This document shows, in pieces, positions 35,725 to 45,150 of a DNA stretch of 64,000 nucleotides (the first letter of the stretch is position 1; each line of letters begins with the position of its first letter). Under the pieces are notes generated by a model, which made no database searches, was not told the origin of the DNA, and worked only from the letters and a program-made list of their open reading frames with translations. The stretch spans positions 1 to 64,000 of the forward strand of contig NZ_QTJU01000005.1 of the NCBI RefSeq assembly GCF_003412455.1. Direction: 5' to 3'. The position numbers were made by a program, and so were the translations under genes. The stretch is from Deminuibacter soli. Lineage in GTDB: Bacteria; Bacteroidota; Bacteroidia; Chitinophagales; Chitinophagaceae.

Positions 35725-36057
35725 AACGGACAATTTATCTCTCGCGGAAACCGCTGAAGACGCTGCATATTTTAGCGGAGATTGAAACGGAAACGGAATC
35801 CGCAGGTGGCAGACCAGTTTAACATCAGCCGCCCGGCTGTGTCGAAACACATTAAAATATTAACGGAATGCGGTTTGATCACCATCAGGCAGCAGGGGCG
35901 TGAACGCTTTTGCGTGGCAAAACTGCAAAAGCTGGATGAGGTATCACAATGGGTAGAACAATACCGGCCGTTCTGGACAGCCAGGCTGGATGCCCTGGAC
36001 GCCTTTTTATCGCAGGCAGCACAACCTGCAGTGAAACGTAAACAATCAAAAAAATAA
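35725..36057 (+). pseudogene. arsR-type regulator with decayed N-terminus
   Basis: The frame from a TTG at 35782 encodes 91 residues that are clearly the second half of an ArsR regulator: recognition helix ISRPAVSKHIKILTECGLI, then WVEQYRPFW, a pattern typical of ArsR genes paired with SRPBCC genes. The first 25-30 residues are missing, and TAG at 35773-35775 closes the frame upstream. In another frame just before it, TLHILAE resembles the lost helix, so I infer at least one frameshift. No ATG is available. It could still be translated from TTG as a short protein, but that would lack part of the DNA-binding fold. The SRPBCC gene follows after 4 bases. Confidence 0.55.
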
Positions 36058-36061
36058 CAGC

Positions 36062-36499
36062 ATGAACAATCAGCCATTTGTAATTGAACGCACGTTCAAT
36101 GCGCCGGCAGCAAGGGTTTGGAAAGCCCTTACCGACAGGGATGAGATGCAGCAATGGTATTTTAACCTCTCTGCATTTAAACCGGAAGTGGGTTTTACTT
36201 TTGAGTTCACCGGGGGCAAAGATGATGTAATCTATGTGCATGTATGCGGGATACTGGAAGTTGTACCTGAACGTAAACTCAGCTATAGCTGGCAGTACAA
36301 AGATTATGAAGGCAGATCTGTAGTAACCTTTGAACTGTTCCCTGAAGGTGATGGCACCCGGCTTAAGCTAACACATGAAGGGCTGGAAACTTTTCCGCAG
36401 AACAATCCCGATTTTGCCAAAACCAGTTTTGAACAGGGCTGGACGTACATTATCGGCAAATCGCTCAGGGAATATATTGAGCCGGTACACAGCAATTAA
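36062..36499 (+). CDS. SRPBCC (AHSA1-type) domain protein
   Basis: This 145-residue protein has the START-like helix-grip fold with the AHSA1 signature: an opening ERTFNAPAARVWKALTD and a closing SFEQGWTYIIGKSLREY. These proteins bind small hydrophobic ligands in a cavity; in pairs with ArsR regulators they are common but poorly understood. Length and both ends are complete. The partner regulator immediately upstream looks broken, so this gene may now be expressed without control. Confidence 0.88.
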   Translation: MNNQPFVIERTFNAPAARVWKALTDRDEMQQWYFNLSAFKPEVGFTFEFTGGKDDVIYVHVCGILEVVPERKLSYSWQYKDYEGRSVVTFELFPEGDGTRLKLTHEGLETFPQNNPDFAKTSFEQGWTYIIGKSLREYIEPVHSN

Positions 36500-36599
36500 T
36501 TATACCGGCACCAGGTTTGCAGCAAAACCAGCAACCGGGCGACAGATACCATGCTTGCTGCCCGGCTGTTTTCGTTGTATTGTTTTGCAAAACCTTGAT

Positions 36600-37295
36600 A
36601 TGCACAACTACCATCTCGCCTTTACTGAAACCATTGTGCGGCTGCTGACTGCGGCGGCGCTGGGCAGCGCAGTTGGCTGGGAACGGCAGCGGAAAAACGG
36701 ACCTGCCGGCCTTAGAACACATATGCTTGTTTGTGTAGGCGCAGCGCTCACCATGCTTGTGTCCATGTTCGGCTTCAGCGATATACTCGGCACACCTTCT
36801 GTAGTACTTGACCCATCCCGTATTGCGGCGCAGGTAATCAGCGGCATTGGTTTTCTGGGCGCAGGCACCATTATATTTTTAAGGCCGCAGCTGATCCGTG
36901 GCTTAACTACTGCCGCAGGTTTATGGGCTGTAGCGGCTGTTGGGCTGGCTGTTGGCGCAGGATTGTATATTGCTGCCGTAAGCACCACAGTAATCATCCT
37001 GCTGATACTAGCCGCCATCAAACCACTCGAGAAACGGCTGTTCGCACAACAACAGCTGCGTAAACTCACCCTGATTATCAATACCAGGCAAACACCGGTT
37101 GCAGCTATTGAAAAAATTGTTCAGCAAAACGAACTCGAAGTAATGGAACTGTCTATGCAGGCCACGCAACACGAAAACGAATACCTGGTGAGGCTGGTCT
37201 TCGGCAAATCTGCCGGCAGCAAACAATTGCTGAATGCTGCTAAACAATTGCAGCAGCTCGATACAAACCGCAAACCGCCGGAACGAACGGTATAA
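36600..37295 (+). CDS. MgtC/SapB family membrane protein
   Basis: This 231-residue protein begins with the MgtC core of five hydrophobic segments, with GWERQRKNGPAGLRTHMLV and IGFLGAGTI as family hallmarks. A soluble ACT-like C-terminal domain follows (about 150-231). MgtC proteins help cells cope with low magnesium or act on ATP synthase in some pathogens; which applies here is unknown. The ATG at 36600 starts the normal N-terminus; a longer frame would overlap the preceding gene. It is convergent with the PEBP-like gene. Confidence 0.9.
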   Translation: MHNYHLAFTETIVRLLTAAALGSAVGWERQRKNGPAGLRTHMLVCVGAALTMLVSMFGFSDILGTPSVVLDPSRIAAQVISGIGFLGAGTIIFLRPQLIRGLTTAAGLWAVAAVGLAVGAGLYIAAVSTTVIILLILAAIKPLEKRLFAQQQLRKLTLIINTRQTPVAAIEKIVQQNELEVMELSMQATQHENEYLVRLVFGKSAGSKQLLNAAKQLQQLDTNRKPPERTV

Positions 37296-37304
37296 CCTGC
37301 TAAT

Positions 37305-37766
37305 TTAACTTTTGTGCTTCGCAAAAGTGCCCATCAGTTCACCGGATGCAACAATATGCCCTTCCATGGCCTGTTCCAATGCTTTCCTTTCAGACCCTGC
37401 GGGTATATCCAGCAATTTATTGAGTGCGTACACCCGAAAAAAGTAGCGGTGTGTGCCGGAAGGCGGGCATGGGCCGCCATAGCCTGTTTTACCAAAACCA
37501 TTGCGACCGCTGATACCCGGGTTGCTGTTTTCACCAACAGCGGTACCGGGTGGTATATTCCACACCAGCCAGTGCACAAACGTGCCGTGGGTGGCATCAG
37601 GATCTTCGGCGATAATGGCAATAGAGGCAGCCGTTTCAGGCACGGTACAGATACCAATCGGCGGATTTACGTCTTCTCCTTCACAGGTATACTTTTTGGG
37701 AACAGGCTGTCCCGGTTCAAATGCAGCACTTACAATACGCAGAGTGGCTGTAGCAATGGCTTCCAT
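37305..37766 (-). CDS. YbhB/YbcL family Raf-kinase-inhibitor-like (PEBP) protein
   Basis: This 153-residue protein has the phosphatidylethanolamine-binding fold. The ligand-pocket motifs are clear: IAEDPDATHGTFVHWLVWNIP (the DPDxP and GxxxHW type) and YGGPCPPSGTHRYFFRVYAL. The function of bacterial members is not known in general. No signal peptide is seen. The ATG at 37766 was preferred to one eleven codons earlier because alignment to the family starts there. It stands alone near sdhB. Confidence 0.9.
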   Translation of the reverse strand: MEAIATATLRIVSAAFEPGQPVPKKYTCEGEDVNPPIGICTVPETAASIAIIAEDPDATHGTFVHWLVWNIPPGTAVGENSNPGISGRNGFGKTGYGGPCPPSGTHRYFFRVYALNKLLDIPAGSERKALEQAMEGHIVASGELMGTFAKHKS

Positions 37767-37886
37767 AGAGTTGTCTTTTGTGTGTGAGAAGTTAACCATT
37801 TTTTGCCTGAATAGTTCAACCGGAAGCAGGATTATTCCAGCACCTGCAGCGGGATGGCTGCATTGTTCTATTGTTCAATGATTTGC

Positions 37887-38633
37887 CTACTTATGCAGCA
37901 GTGAGGCTTTGTTGTATTCATAATTCATGCGGGCGATGTGCAGCACGGAAATTTGCTGCGGGCACTCCACTTCACAGGCTTCGGTATTGGTGCAATGCCC
38001 AAAATGTTCTTTGTGCATTTGTGCCACCATTTTCTGTGTCCTTGCGGCTGTTTCTGTTTGTCCCTGCGGCAGCAAGGCCATATGTGTAATTTTAGCACCG
38101 GTAAACAGCGCTGCACTGCTGTTTTTGCAGGTTGCCACGCAGGCACCGCAGCCAATGCAGGCAGCCGCATCAAAAGCAGCTTCTGCGGTTTCATGTGCAT
38201 AGGGAATGCTGTTGGCTTCGGGTGCCTGGCCGGTACTTACGGATACATAACCACCGGCACCAATGATGCGGTCAAACGCACTGCGGTCAATTTTCAAATC
38301 GCATACTACCGGGAAAGCGGCGGCCCTGAAGGGTTCTGCATAAATGGTATCACCATCTTTAAAGCTGCGCATGTACAGCTGGCAGGTAGTGGTATGTTTC
38401 AGCGGCCCGTGTGCGCGGCCGTTGATCATCATGCCGCATTGCCCGCAAATGCCTTCCCTGCAATCTGAATCAAACTCAATTACCCGCTCGCCCTGCTTCA
38501 TCAGCTGTTCATTCAGCAGGTCAAGCATTTCCAGGAACGACATGTCTTCCGGTATATCAGTTAGTGCATAGGTATGCATGGCACCTGTTGACGCGCCCTG
38601 CTCCTGCCGCCATATGTGCAATGTGAGCTTCAT
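37887..38633 (-). CDS. sdhB: Succinate dehydrogenase/fumarate reductase iron-sulfur subunit
   Basis: This 248-residue subunit carries electrons from the flavoprotein to quinone. The [2Fe-2S] site is DCREGICGQCG with a further cysteine in HTTTC; the two C-terminal cluster sites are CIGCGACVATC and CTNTEACEVECP. It is the last gene of sdhC-sdhA-sdhB on the minus strand, 19 bases after sdhA. The complex sits on the cytoplasmic face of the inner membrane. The three-subunit set, with one membrane subunit, matches the type B enzymes common in Bacteroidota. Confidence 0.94.
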   Translation of the reverse strand: MKLTLHIWRQEQGASTGAMHTYALTDIPEDMSFLEMLDLLNEQLMKQGERVIEFDSDCREGICGQCGMMINGRAHGPLKHTTTCQLYMRSFKDGDTIYAEPFRAAAFPVVCDLKIDRSAFDRIIGAGGYVSVSTGQAPEANSIPYAHETAEAAFDAAACIGCGACVATCKNSSAALFTGAKITHMALLPQGQTETAARTQKMVAQMHKEHFGHCTNTEACEVECPQQISVLHIARMNYEYNKASLLHK

Positions 38634-38652
38634 GGTTCGAATTTTACGGTGT

Positions 38653-40554
38653 TTATTTGTAGCTGCGTACAGAGAGTTTTACATTCTCAAAAACCAGTTC
38701 TTCCTTGTGTAAAACAGGTTCGCCTTTGTTCCATTCCCATACCGATACAAAACAAAAATTTTCATCATCGCGCAGCGCCTCCCCTTCCGGTGTCTGGTGT
38801 TCTTCCCTGAAATGCGCACCGCACGATTCTTCGCGTGTTAAGGCATCATGACAAAGCAGTTCACCCATTTCAAAATAATCTGCCACACGGCCTGCTTTTT
38901 CCAGTTCTGTATTAATGCGCTCGTTACCGGTTATGCACAGCTCATGATAAAACTGCTCTTTCAATGCCTTTATTTCACGGATCGCTTTTTCCAATCCGGC
39001 CCTGTTCCTGGACAAGCCGCAATAGTCGTACAGTATTTTACCCAGTGTTTTGTGAAAATGATCTGCCGGCAGTTGGCCCTTGCTTTGGAGAAACTGTTGC
39101 AGCTGCTGACGTACGGCTTTTTCTGCAGCTTCAAATGCAGGATGATCGGTATCTGTTTTACCGCCCTGCAATTCGCCTGCGAGGTAATTGGGTATGGTGT
39201 AGGGTGCAATAAAATAACCATCCACACTGGCCTGCAGCAGGGAATTAGCACCCAGCCTGTTGGCACCATGATCGGCAAAATTGGCTTCGCCCAGTGCAAA
39301 CAAACCGGGTATGGTGGTCATCAGTTCATAATCTACCCACAACCCGCCCATACTGAAATGTGCGGAAGGTGAAATTAGCATGGGTTGCCGGTAGGCGTTG
39401 ATACCGGTAATGCGCTGGTACATGGTAAACAGGTTGCCGTATTTCTCCGCAATTTTATTTTGTCCCTGTTCGCTGATGGCTTTGGAAAAATCGAGGTACA
39501 CTGCGTTCTTCATTACGCCGGCACCAAAGCCTGCATCAATACGCTCCTTCGCAGCACGCGAAGCAATATCGCGCGGGGCAAGGTTACCAAAAGAGGGATA
39601 CCGGCGCTCGAGGTAGTAATCGCGTTCTGCTTCAGGTATGTCATTGGGCGCACGCTCATCGGCCTGTTTGGCCGGCACCCATATGCGGCCATCATTGCGC
39701 AATGATTCGGACATCAGCGTTAGCTTGGATTGATGTTCGCCTGACTGTGGCAAAGAGGTGGGATGAAACTGCACCCAGCTGGGTGATGCCATACACGCAC
39801 CTTTTTTATGCGCCCGCCAGATGGCTGATGCATTGCAGCCCATGGCCAGGGTTGACAGGTAATACATTTTACCATACCCGCCCGTTGCCAGTACCACCAC
39901 ATGCGCCCCATGCCGTTCAATAGCGCCGGTTTGCAGGTCGCGCGTGATAATGCCTTTGGCTTTCCCATCTATCAGCACCAGGTCGAGCATTTCATGACGC
40001 GTGAATAACTGCACCTTGCCCGCAGCCTCCTGGCGCATCAGGGCCTGGTAAGCACCCAGCAATAGTTGCTGGCCTGTTTGTCCGCGTGCATAAAACGTAC
40101 GCGATACCTGTACCCCGCCAAAAGAGCGGTTATTGAGGTAGCCGCCATATTCCCTGGCAAAAGGCACGCCCTGCGCCACAGCCTGGTCAATAAGTTGCTG
40201 CGAGCATTCTGCCAGCCGGTATACATTGGCTTCCCTTGCCCTGAAATCGCCGCCTTTAATGGTATCGTAAAACATGCGGTAAATGCTATCACCATCGTTG
40301 CGGTAATTTTTACAGGCATTCACCCCACCCTGTGCAGCTACAGAATGTGCCCTGCGCGGTGTATCCTGGAAACAGAAGCTTTTTACCTGGTACCCCATCT
40401 CGGCCAGCGAGGCTGCGCACGAAGCACCGGCGAGGCCTGTGCCCACTACAATGATGTCCATCTTTTTCCTGTTGGCAGGGTTTACCAGTTTGGCATGCGC
40501 TTTATAACTGGCCCATTTCTCAGCCAGCGGACCGGCAGGGATTTTTGCATCCAT
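38653..40554 (-). CDS. sdhA: Succinate dehydrogenase/fumarate reductase flavoprotein subunit
   Basis: This 633-residue protein oxidises succinate to fumarate. It opens its FAD fold with [17 protein letters not shown]. The histidine that is covalently flavinylated lies in [11 protein letters not shown], and [13 protein letters not shown] is the substrate-binding segment. [20 protein letters not shown] holds the catalytic arginine region. Length fits type B flavoproteins. It lies four bases after sdhC, so the three genes are a tight operon. Confidence 0.95.
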   Translation of the reverse strand: MDAKIPAGPLAEKWASYKAHAKLVNPANRKKMDIIVVGTGLAGASCAASLAEMGYQVKSFCFQDTPRRAHSVAAQGGVNACKNYRNDGDSIYRMFYDTIKGGDFRAREANVYRLAECSQQLIDQAVAQGVPFAREYGGYLNNRSFGGVQVSRTFYARGQTGQQLLLGAYQALMRQEAAGKVQLFTRHEMLDLVLIDGKAKGIITRDLQTGAIERHGAHVVVLATGGYGKMYYLSTLAMGCNASAIWRAHKKGACMASPSWVQFHPTSLPQSGEHQSKLTLMSESLRNDGRIWVPAKQADERAPNDIPEAERDYYLERRYPSFGNLAPRDIASRAAKERIDAGFGAGVMKNAVYLDFSKAISEQGQNKIAEKYGNLFTMYQRITGINAYRQPMLISPSAHFSMGGLWVDYELMTTIPGLFALGEANFADHGANRLGANSLLQASVDGYFIAPYTIPNYLAGELQGGKTDTDHPAFEAAEKAVRQQLQQFLQSKGQLPADHFHKTLGKILYDYCGLSRNRAGLEKAIREIKALKEQFYHELCITGNERINTELEKAGRVADYFEMGELLCHDALTREESCGAHFREEHQTPEGEALRDDENFCFVSVWEWNKGEPVLHKEELVFENVKLSVRSYK

Positions 40555-40557
40555 ACT

Positions 40558-41220
40558 TCAGCTATTTGTAAAATAAACATAAATAGGAATAATAATAAAG
40601 CCACCTGTTATAACTACAGTATATAACCATCCCGACACTTTAACCCAGCGCGTAAATTTGGGATGATACAGGCCCAGCGTTCGTGCTGCACTGAAAAAGC
40701 CATGCAGCAGGTGAAACCCCATGGCAAACATGCACACTACATACAACAGCACGTACCACCATTGCGCAAACGCAAACACCACTACGGTATACAAATCAGG
40801 CTGGCCGCGGGCATCGAGCGGCAGGTCGGTGAATTTATACCTGTACCAGAAGTCTTTAAAATGAATGACGAGGAAAATCAAAATAATGGTGCCCAGCAGT
40901 CCCATGTTACGCGAATACCATTTGCTGGATGCGCCGCGTTTATCGTACACATACCGGGTGCCATTGGCACGCCTGCTTTGCAGGGTGAGCAGCAATGCAT
41001 ACACCGCATGACCAATAATGGAGCAATACAATACCCAGGCAATGACCTTAATGATGATATTGCCGGAGAGCAAACGCGAGTACCAGTTAAACTGCTCTTT
41101 TGCATCGGCAGCCGGCAGCAGCAACTGCAGGTTACCCAGCAAATGAATGACCAGGAACACGCAAAGAAACAAACCAGTGGCAGACATCCATAACTTTTGC
41201 GGAAGCGTGTTTTGCTGCAT
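40558..41220 (-). CDS. sdhC: Succinate dehydrogenase cytochrome b subunit
   Basis: This 220-residue membrane protein has five hydrophobic helices and is the haem-b-binding anchor of a type B succinate:quinone oxidoreductase. Histidines in the helices (for example LFLCVFLVIHLLGNL, CSIIGHAVYALLL, IILIFLVIHF and AMGFHLLHGFFSA) are placed to ligate two haems. It is first in the operon; a perfect 16-base dyad lies 34 bases upstream of its start, which makes regulation at this promoter likely. Confidence 0.92.
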   Translation of the reverse strand: MQQNTLPQKLWMSATGLFLCVFLVIHLLGNLQLLLPAADAKEQFNWYSRLLSGNIIIKVIAWVLYCSIIGHAVYALLLTLQSRRANGTRYVYDKRGASSKWYSRNMGLLGTIILIFLVIHFKDFWYRYKFTDLPLDARGQPDLYTVVVFAFAQWWYVLLYVVCMFAMGFHLLHGFFSAARTLGLYHPKFTRWVKVSGWLYTVVITGGFIIIPIYVYFTNS

Positions 41221-41253
41221 AGGTTCTTTTTTACAATAATAAAGGATAATGAC

Positions 41254-41269
41254 TGAACAGGACTGTTCA
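41254..41269. promoter_or_regulatory. Dyad upstream of the sdh operon
   Basis: TGAACAG and CTGTTCA pair perfectly around the two bases GA, 34 to 49 bases before the sdhC start codon. That is the position expected for an operator or activator site. I cannot name the protein that binds it. Confidence 0.45.
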
Positions 41270-41280
41270 TGTAACGGTTA

Positions 41281-41600
41281 CATCGTTAATCGGTGCGGGT
41301 ACCAATTTCGAGAACCGAGAATCGACAGTCGTGACTATCGAAGCGAGTATTAAATTGTTGGTATTCTATCGCCGTAGGCAACGTAGACTAAACAGGCTTG
41401 CAGCTCGTAGCTTGCAGCTGTTTTCCATCAATCAATGTCGTTTAGTTAACAGCTTCTTTGCGTTCTTTGTGGGTTTTTCTTTGTGGTCTTTGCGGTAAAA
41501 AATATCAATCACGCTTAACTGAACAACATTGAATCGTCAATCGTGACTATCGAAGCGAGTGAACAACAAAGCCATTTAACCATTGAACCCGTTACTGTGA
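41281..41600. repeat. Repeat-rich gap between sdhC and the 744-residue gene
   Basis: The gap 41221-41822 has no believable gene. It carries two copies of the GACTATCGAAGCGAGT repeat (around 41334-41356 and 41546-41560), one preceded by TTTCGAGAACCGAGAATCGACAG-like text. A GCTTGCAGCTCGTAGCTTGC block lies at 41395-41420. A stutter of CTTTGCG/CTTTGTGG units spans about 41455-41500. A CCATTTAACCATTGAAC unit comes at the end. All these types recur elsewhere in the window. Confidence 0.6.
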
Positions 41601-41822
41601 TAAATCACTGCAGCAGGATGATAAATCACCTTGCATACCGCATCCCCCTGCAGTACGTTTGCATACGCAATCAGTCCGGCACTACTCCATATCCTGAACT
41701 TACCGCCATTTTCCAGGAAATACACGTTACAGCAGTATACCAGCTCTCATCATGAAATAACACGCTGTTACCTTTCTTTCACCGCAAGCATACTGATGAA
41801 GTATGCACTAAAACATTGTCAT

Positions 41823-44057
41823 ATGGATACTAAAAAACTGGATGCTATTGTGGTAAGGCTTGCCAAGGATGCAAACATTACCGACACAAAAGATTTACGC
41901 GCCTATGCAGTTGATTACAATGGCAACATTGTAGAAACCGCCACTTTCGACGGGCAGGATGCGGTTATTAAATCTGCCGCACAAACAGATAAAATATACG
42001 TGGGTGCTGCGCTGCCCGATAACATACCTGCTGCCAAAGCCAATGAGCAAACACTGGCCAGTGCAGGTGCTTACCAGGCTGTGATGAAATTCACCGACAG
42101 GAATGTGATCGGCATAGAGCGCCTGCCGGACAATATTCTTCAATTCCCGCCATTCCGGTTTTGCAATGTTACCGGCCATGTACACAAAAACTTTGTGATC
42201 AATGGGGTTAATACCAATCTTCCCGTATGCCATGCAAGGGTACACATCTGCAACGTAGAGAAATTCTTCCTGGTACCCATTTATCTTAAACCACTGCCTG
42301 TTATACCGCCGCATTTGCTGGATGACTTAAAAGGCAGGCTGGCGCAGATTAACCAACCCGTACTAAAAATACCACCGCGTCCTGATCCCGGCCCATTGCG
42401 CGAAGCGGGTGTGGTGAAACAGAACCTCGCATTGCGTTCTTTGGTTGCCAAACCAGTTGCAAATATCAACGTTTCAAAAGCAACGGCTTTCAGGCAACCT
42501 GCAGCAGCAGGCAGGCAAACTGCAGCACAGCAACTGCCTGATACCGTGCTCAGCGAACTGCAGTCTGCAACAGTTGAAACCATTCAGCCGCTGGTATCCA
42601 GGTACCACGATATACTGTACCCTTACCTTTGCCTGTGGCCCATCTTCTGGCCCTGGTTTTACCGGCTGGAAGAAGAAGCAGTGGTAGAAACAGATTGCAG
42701 CGGCCACTTCTCTGCCTGGTTGTTTTTGCCGCCCAATACCACCGAAAACATTTACGTGTGGGTAGAAGTGAATATCGGCGGCAACTGGGTAACCGTGTAC
42801 CGCCCGCCTTTCCCTTGTTATACACGCTGGAATTATGCATGCGGCACCGATATCAATGTACAGGTTACCGATTCACGCGTACTGCCCTGTGAATGCAACC
42901 CGCTGGAAGGTGAATTTGTATGGATCAGCAATGTGAACAACACTTCGCTGCGCAGCATTGCCATGCACGATACACAGCCCAGTTTATTCAGTGATGCACG
43001 CGGACTGGCGAAGGGCATTCTTAGTGATAAGGCCAACCAGTTTATCAGTCCGTTCACCGGTGGCTTCCCTATCCGCGTTGGTTTTGGCGATGCCCTGCCT
43101 ACAGCCAGCATTACACATTACCGCTGGAAGTACCGCCGCATTGCAGATGGTTTCCTGAACCCGGTAAACGAATCATTCTATTACGATCAGAAACCGGTAT
43201 CCAAACCCTATATCTACGAACACCTGGTAAATGGCCTGCTGCTGCCCTTTGTAGGCAATTACCAGCTCGACGAGACCAGCAGTGCGGGTGTCATCTACAA
43301 AATACCGCCTTCTGAAGCCAGCATTGCCACAGGTGATGCATCGGCCAGGTGGACCACCTATATGACAGATACCATCAGTCTTGCAGCTGCAGATGCCAAA
43401 CTGGGCGATGGCCTCTTTGAATTTGTGCTGGAACTCTGCGACAACAATGGCGTAACACAAACACCGGGTAATGATGTATTCCTGGTAGACAGCCTGCTGG
43501 CTTCGCCACCCAACGCTGCAGCACTGCCTGCACGCAGCATTGATACCGATTACCTGTTTCATGGCGTTAACAATACCAACGCCGCTGACCCTATTACCGG
43601 CTTCCGCTTTTTACTGAGAATAGACAACAATGCCAGCGCCTGCCATATTGATGATGCGGTAGTGGAAAACCATGACACCGGCCACACCGGGAGCACTGCT
43701 GATACCGAATGCGGCTTTGCCACTTATAAGGATAAAAACACGGCCAGTGTGTTACTGCGCTTTGCAGCAGACCAGCTGCACCGCTATGCAGACTATTCGT
43801 TCGTAGTGAGCAAGGGCAATGTGGGTACGGTAGCCAGTTATGCAGACCAGGTGCCGCCGCCTGATAACACCACAACCGTTAACAGCGCAATCATACATTA
43901 CCAGGAAAGCGCCCCTATTGCCACGCTGCTGGGCACCTGTATACATGCTGCTTTTGCAGAAACCTTATACGTAACCGCCTACCATACCGATGGTAATACA
44001 CGTTATGTAAACTACGACAGATCAGACGTTGCGGCCTTTGCCGTAGAACCCGAATAG
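41823..44057 (+). CDS. Large protein of unknown function
   Basis: I do not recognise this 744-residue protein. It has no signal peptide and no clear membrane segment. The first 100 residues look like a small alpha/beta or transthyretin-like module. The middle has an odd aromatic and proline-rich run (YPYLCLWPIFWPWFYRL) followed by a beta-rich segment with WLFLPPNTTENIYVWVEV, as in carboxypeptidase-regulatory or adhesive domains. Several cysteines cluster near 355-365. The start could also be nine codons earlier (41796); MDTKKLDAIVV looks more natural. It ends at a strong terminator and has a repeat-filled gap in front, so it is transcribed alone. A structural or cell-contact role is only a guess. 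Confidence 0.8.
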   Translation: MDTKKLDAIVVRLAKDANITDTKDLRAYAVDYNGNIVETATFDGQDAVIKSAAQTDKIYVGAALPDNIPAAKANEQTLASAGAYQAVMKFTDRNVIGIERLPDNILQFPPFRFCNVTGHVHKNFVINGVNTNLPVCHARVHICNVEKFFLVPIYLKPLPVIPPHLLDDLKGRLAQINQPVLKIPPRPDPGPLREAGVVKQNLALRSLVAKPVANINVSKATAFRQPAAAGRQTAAQQLPDTVLSELQSATVETIQPLVSRYHDILYPYLCLWPIFWPWFYRLEEEAVVETDCSGHFSAWLFLPPNTTENIYVWVEVNIGGNWVTVYRPPFPCYTRWNYACGTDINVQVTDSRVLPCECNPLEGEFVWISNVNNTSLRSIAMHDTQPSLFSDARGLAKGILSDKANQFISPFTGGFPIRVGFGDALPTASITHYRWKYRRIADGFLNPVNESFYYDQKPVSKPYIYEHLVNGLLLPFVGNYQLDETSSAGVIYKIPPSEASIATGDASARWTTYMTDTISLAAADAKLGDGLFEFVLELCDNNGVTQTPGNDVFLVDSLLASPPNAAALPARSIDTDYLFHGVNNTNAADPITGFRFLLRIDNNASACHIDDAVVENHDTGHTGSTADTECGFATYKDKNTASVLLRFAADQLHRYADYSFVVSKGNVGTVASYADQVPPPDNTTTVNSAIIHYQESAPIATLLGTCIHAAFAETLYVTAYHTDGNTRYVNYDRSDVAAFAVEPE

Positions 44058-44085
44058 CTGCATCCATTCAATGCCCGCTTCAACA

Positions 44086-44116
44086 GGCCACCGTTTTGTA
44101 CGGTGGCCTTTTTTTT
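44086..44116 (+). terminator. Rho-independent terminator
   Basis: GGCCACCG and CGGTGGCC pair around a seven-base loop and are followed by a run of eight T. It ends the transcript of the 744-residue gene, about 30 bases after its stop codon. Confidence 0.9.
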
Positions 44117-44163
44117 GCTGTAACGTACCGCAGGCAACTATACCTGGCTGCACCGGCACCAAT

Positions 44164-44171
44164 TACATTTG
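44164..44171 (+). promoter_or_regulatory. Putative -7 element of the ompA-like gene
   Basis: TACATTTG matches the TAnnTTTG consensus exactly. It lies 48 bases before the chosen start codon and just after the terminator of the previous gene, which is where a promoter is needed. No clear -33 box was seen. Confidence 0.4.
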
Positions 44172-44219
44172 CCCGTTTAGATTTTGTTTTGTAATTATGA
44201 TCCAGCAAAAATTCAACTT

Positions 44220-44915
44220 ATGGCTACACATTCATTTGAAGAACAGGACGATCGGGGCATTGTTACCCGTTTGGTACGACCAGGCATTATCTCTTTTATC
44301 ATTTGTACGCTGCTGGTTTTAATTGCCAGGGGCTGCGCATTTCACGCAGGTGCGGATACCACGGCTGCTTTTGAACCGGTAAGCGGCGAAGCGCATGAAG
44401 CAACTACCGAACACACTGAAGCTGCCGAACCCGAAGCGCCGGCAACCAGCCGCGAAAGCATTAAAGTGCAACTGCCCGGCAATATTGAACTCAATGCCTA
44501 CAAGGGTGGTATTGAAGACCAGCTGGTTCGTTTTTTAAACGACAACACCGCAGTAGCAGGTAAAGACGTGTGGTTTGATTTCGACAACCTCAACTTCGCT
44601 ACCAACAGCGCCGTTATCACCAGCGAAAGCAATGAGCAGGTAAAAAACATTGCAGCCATTGTAAAAGCTTATCCGAAACTGAAAATCAAAATAGGCGGCT
44701 ATACCGACAAAACCGGTGACAGCACTGCCAACCTGAAATTATCACAGCAACGTGCCGATGCTACACTGGCTGCCCTGAAAGCAGAAAACGTATCGCCCGC
44801 ACAGCTGCTCGGCGCAGAAGGCTATGGCTCGCAGTTTGCGAAAGCTGCTGCCAATGCACCGGACGAAGAAAAGAAAAAAGACCGCCGCATATCCGTAGGC
44901 GTGCGCGAAAAATAG
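44220..44915 (+). CDS. OmpA-family peptidoglycan-binding protein with one membrane helix
   Basis: This 231-residue protein has an N-terminal hydrophobic helix (IISFIICTLLVLIARGCAF), an acidic linker rich in Glu, Ala and Thr, and a C-terminal OmpA domain (about 110-231). The domain shows the FDFDNLNFATNSAVIT start and GGYTDKTGDSTANLKLSQQRA, the peptidoglycan-binding core. The helix is not a typical cleaved signal, so the protein is probably anchored in the inner membrane or as a lipoprotein at the GC pair. The ATG at 44220 was chosen over one 12 codons earlier. It would link an envelope complex to the cell wall. Confidence 0.85.
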   Translation: MATHSFEEQDDRGIVTRLVRPGIISFIICTLLVLIARGCAFHAGADTTAAFEPVSGEAHEATTEHTEAAEPEAPATSRESIKVQLPGNIELNAYKGGIEDQLVRFLNDNTAVAGKDVWFDFDNLNFATNSAVITSESNEQVKNIAAIVKAYPKLKIKIGGYTDKTGDSTANLKLSQQRADATLAALKAENVSPAQLLGAEGYGSQFAKAAANAPDEEKKKDRRISVGVREK

Positions 44916-44934
44916 CAACATTAATGGTTTGAAA

Positions 44935-44969
44935 AGAAAACACGGCCAATGCCGTGTTTTCTTTTTTTA
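44935..44969 (+). terminator. Rho-independent terminator
   Basis: AGAAAACACGGC and GCCGTGTTTTCT pair around CAAT, followed by a T-run. It lies 20 bases after the OmpA-like gene and ends that transcript. Confidence 0.9.
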
Positions 44970-45150
44970 TGGCTATATGGTTGTATGGATATTCGTTGTG
45001 CGAGGAAGCAAATACACAGCAGCTGTAAGCGCCGGGCTTGCTTGTTGCAGCATTGCCTGTTGCCTGCGCATGCACTGTTCAACAAAAAGGCCCTGCGGAT
45101 GGGTTAAGTGCTGCTGGCATGGTTTTAACGCCGTTTCCTGAAAAAACTAT

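Noticed and set aside
41543-41755. A 70-residue open frame before the 744-residue gene
   Set aside because: It begins inside a known repeat unit and overlaps the candidate leader of the next gene; no sign of a real protein.
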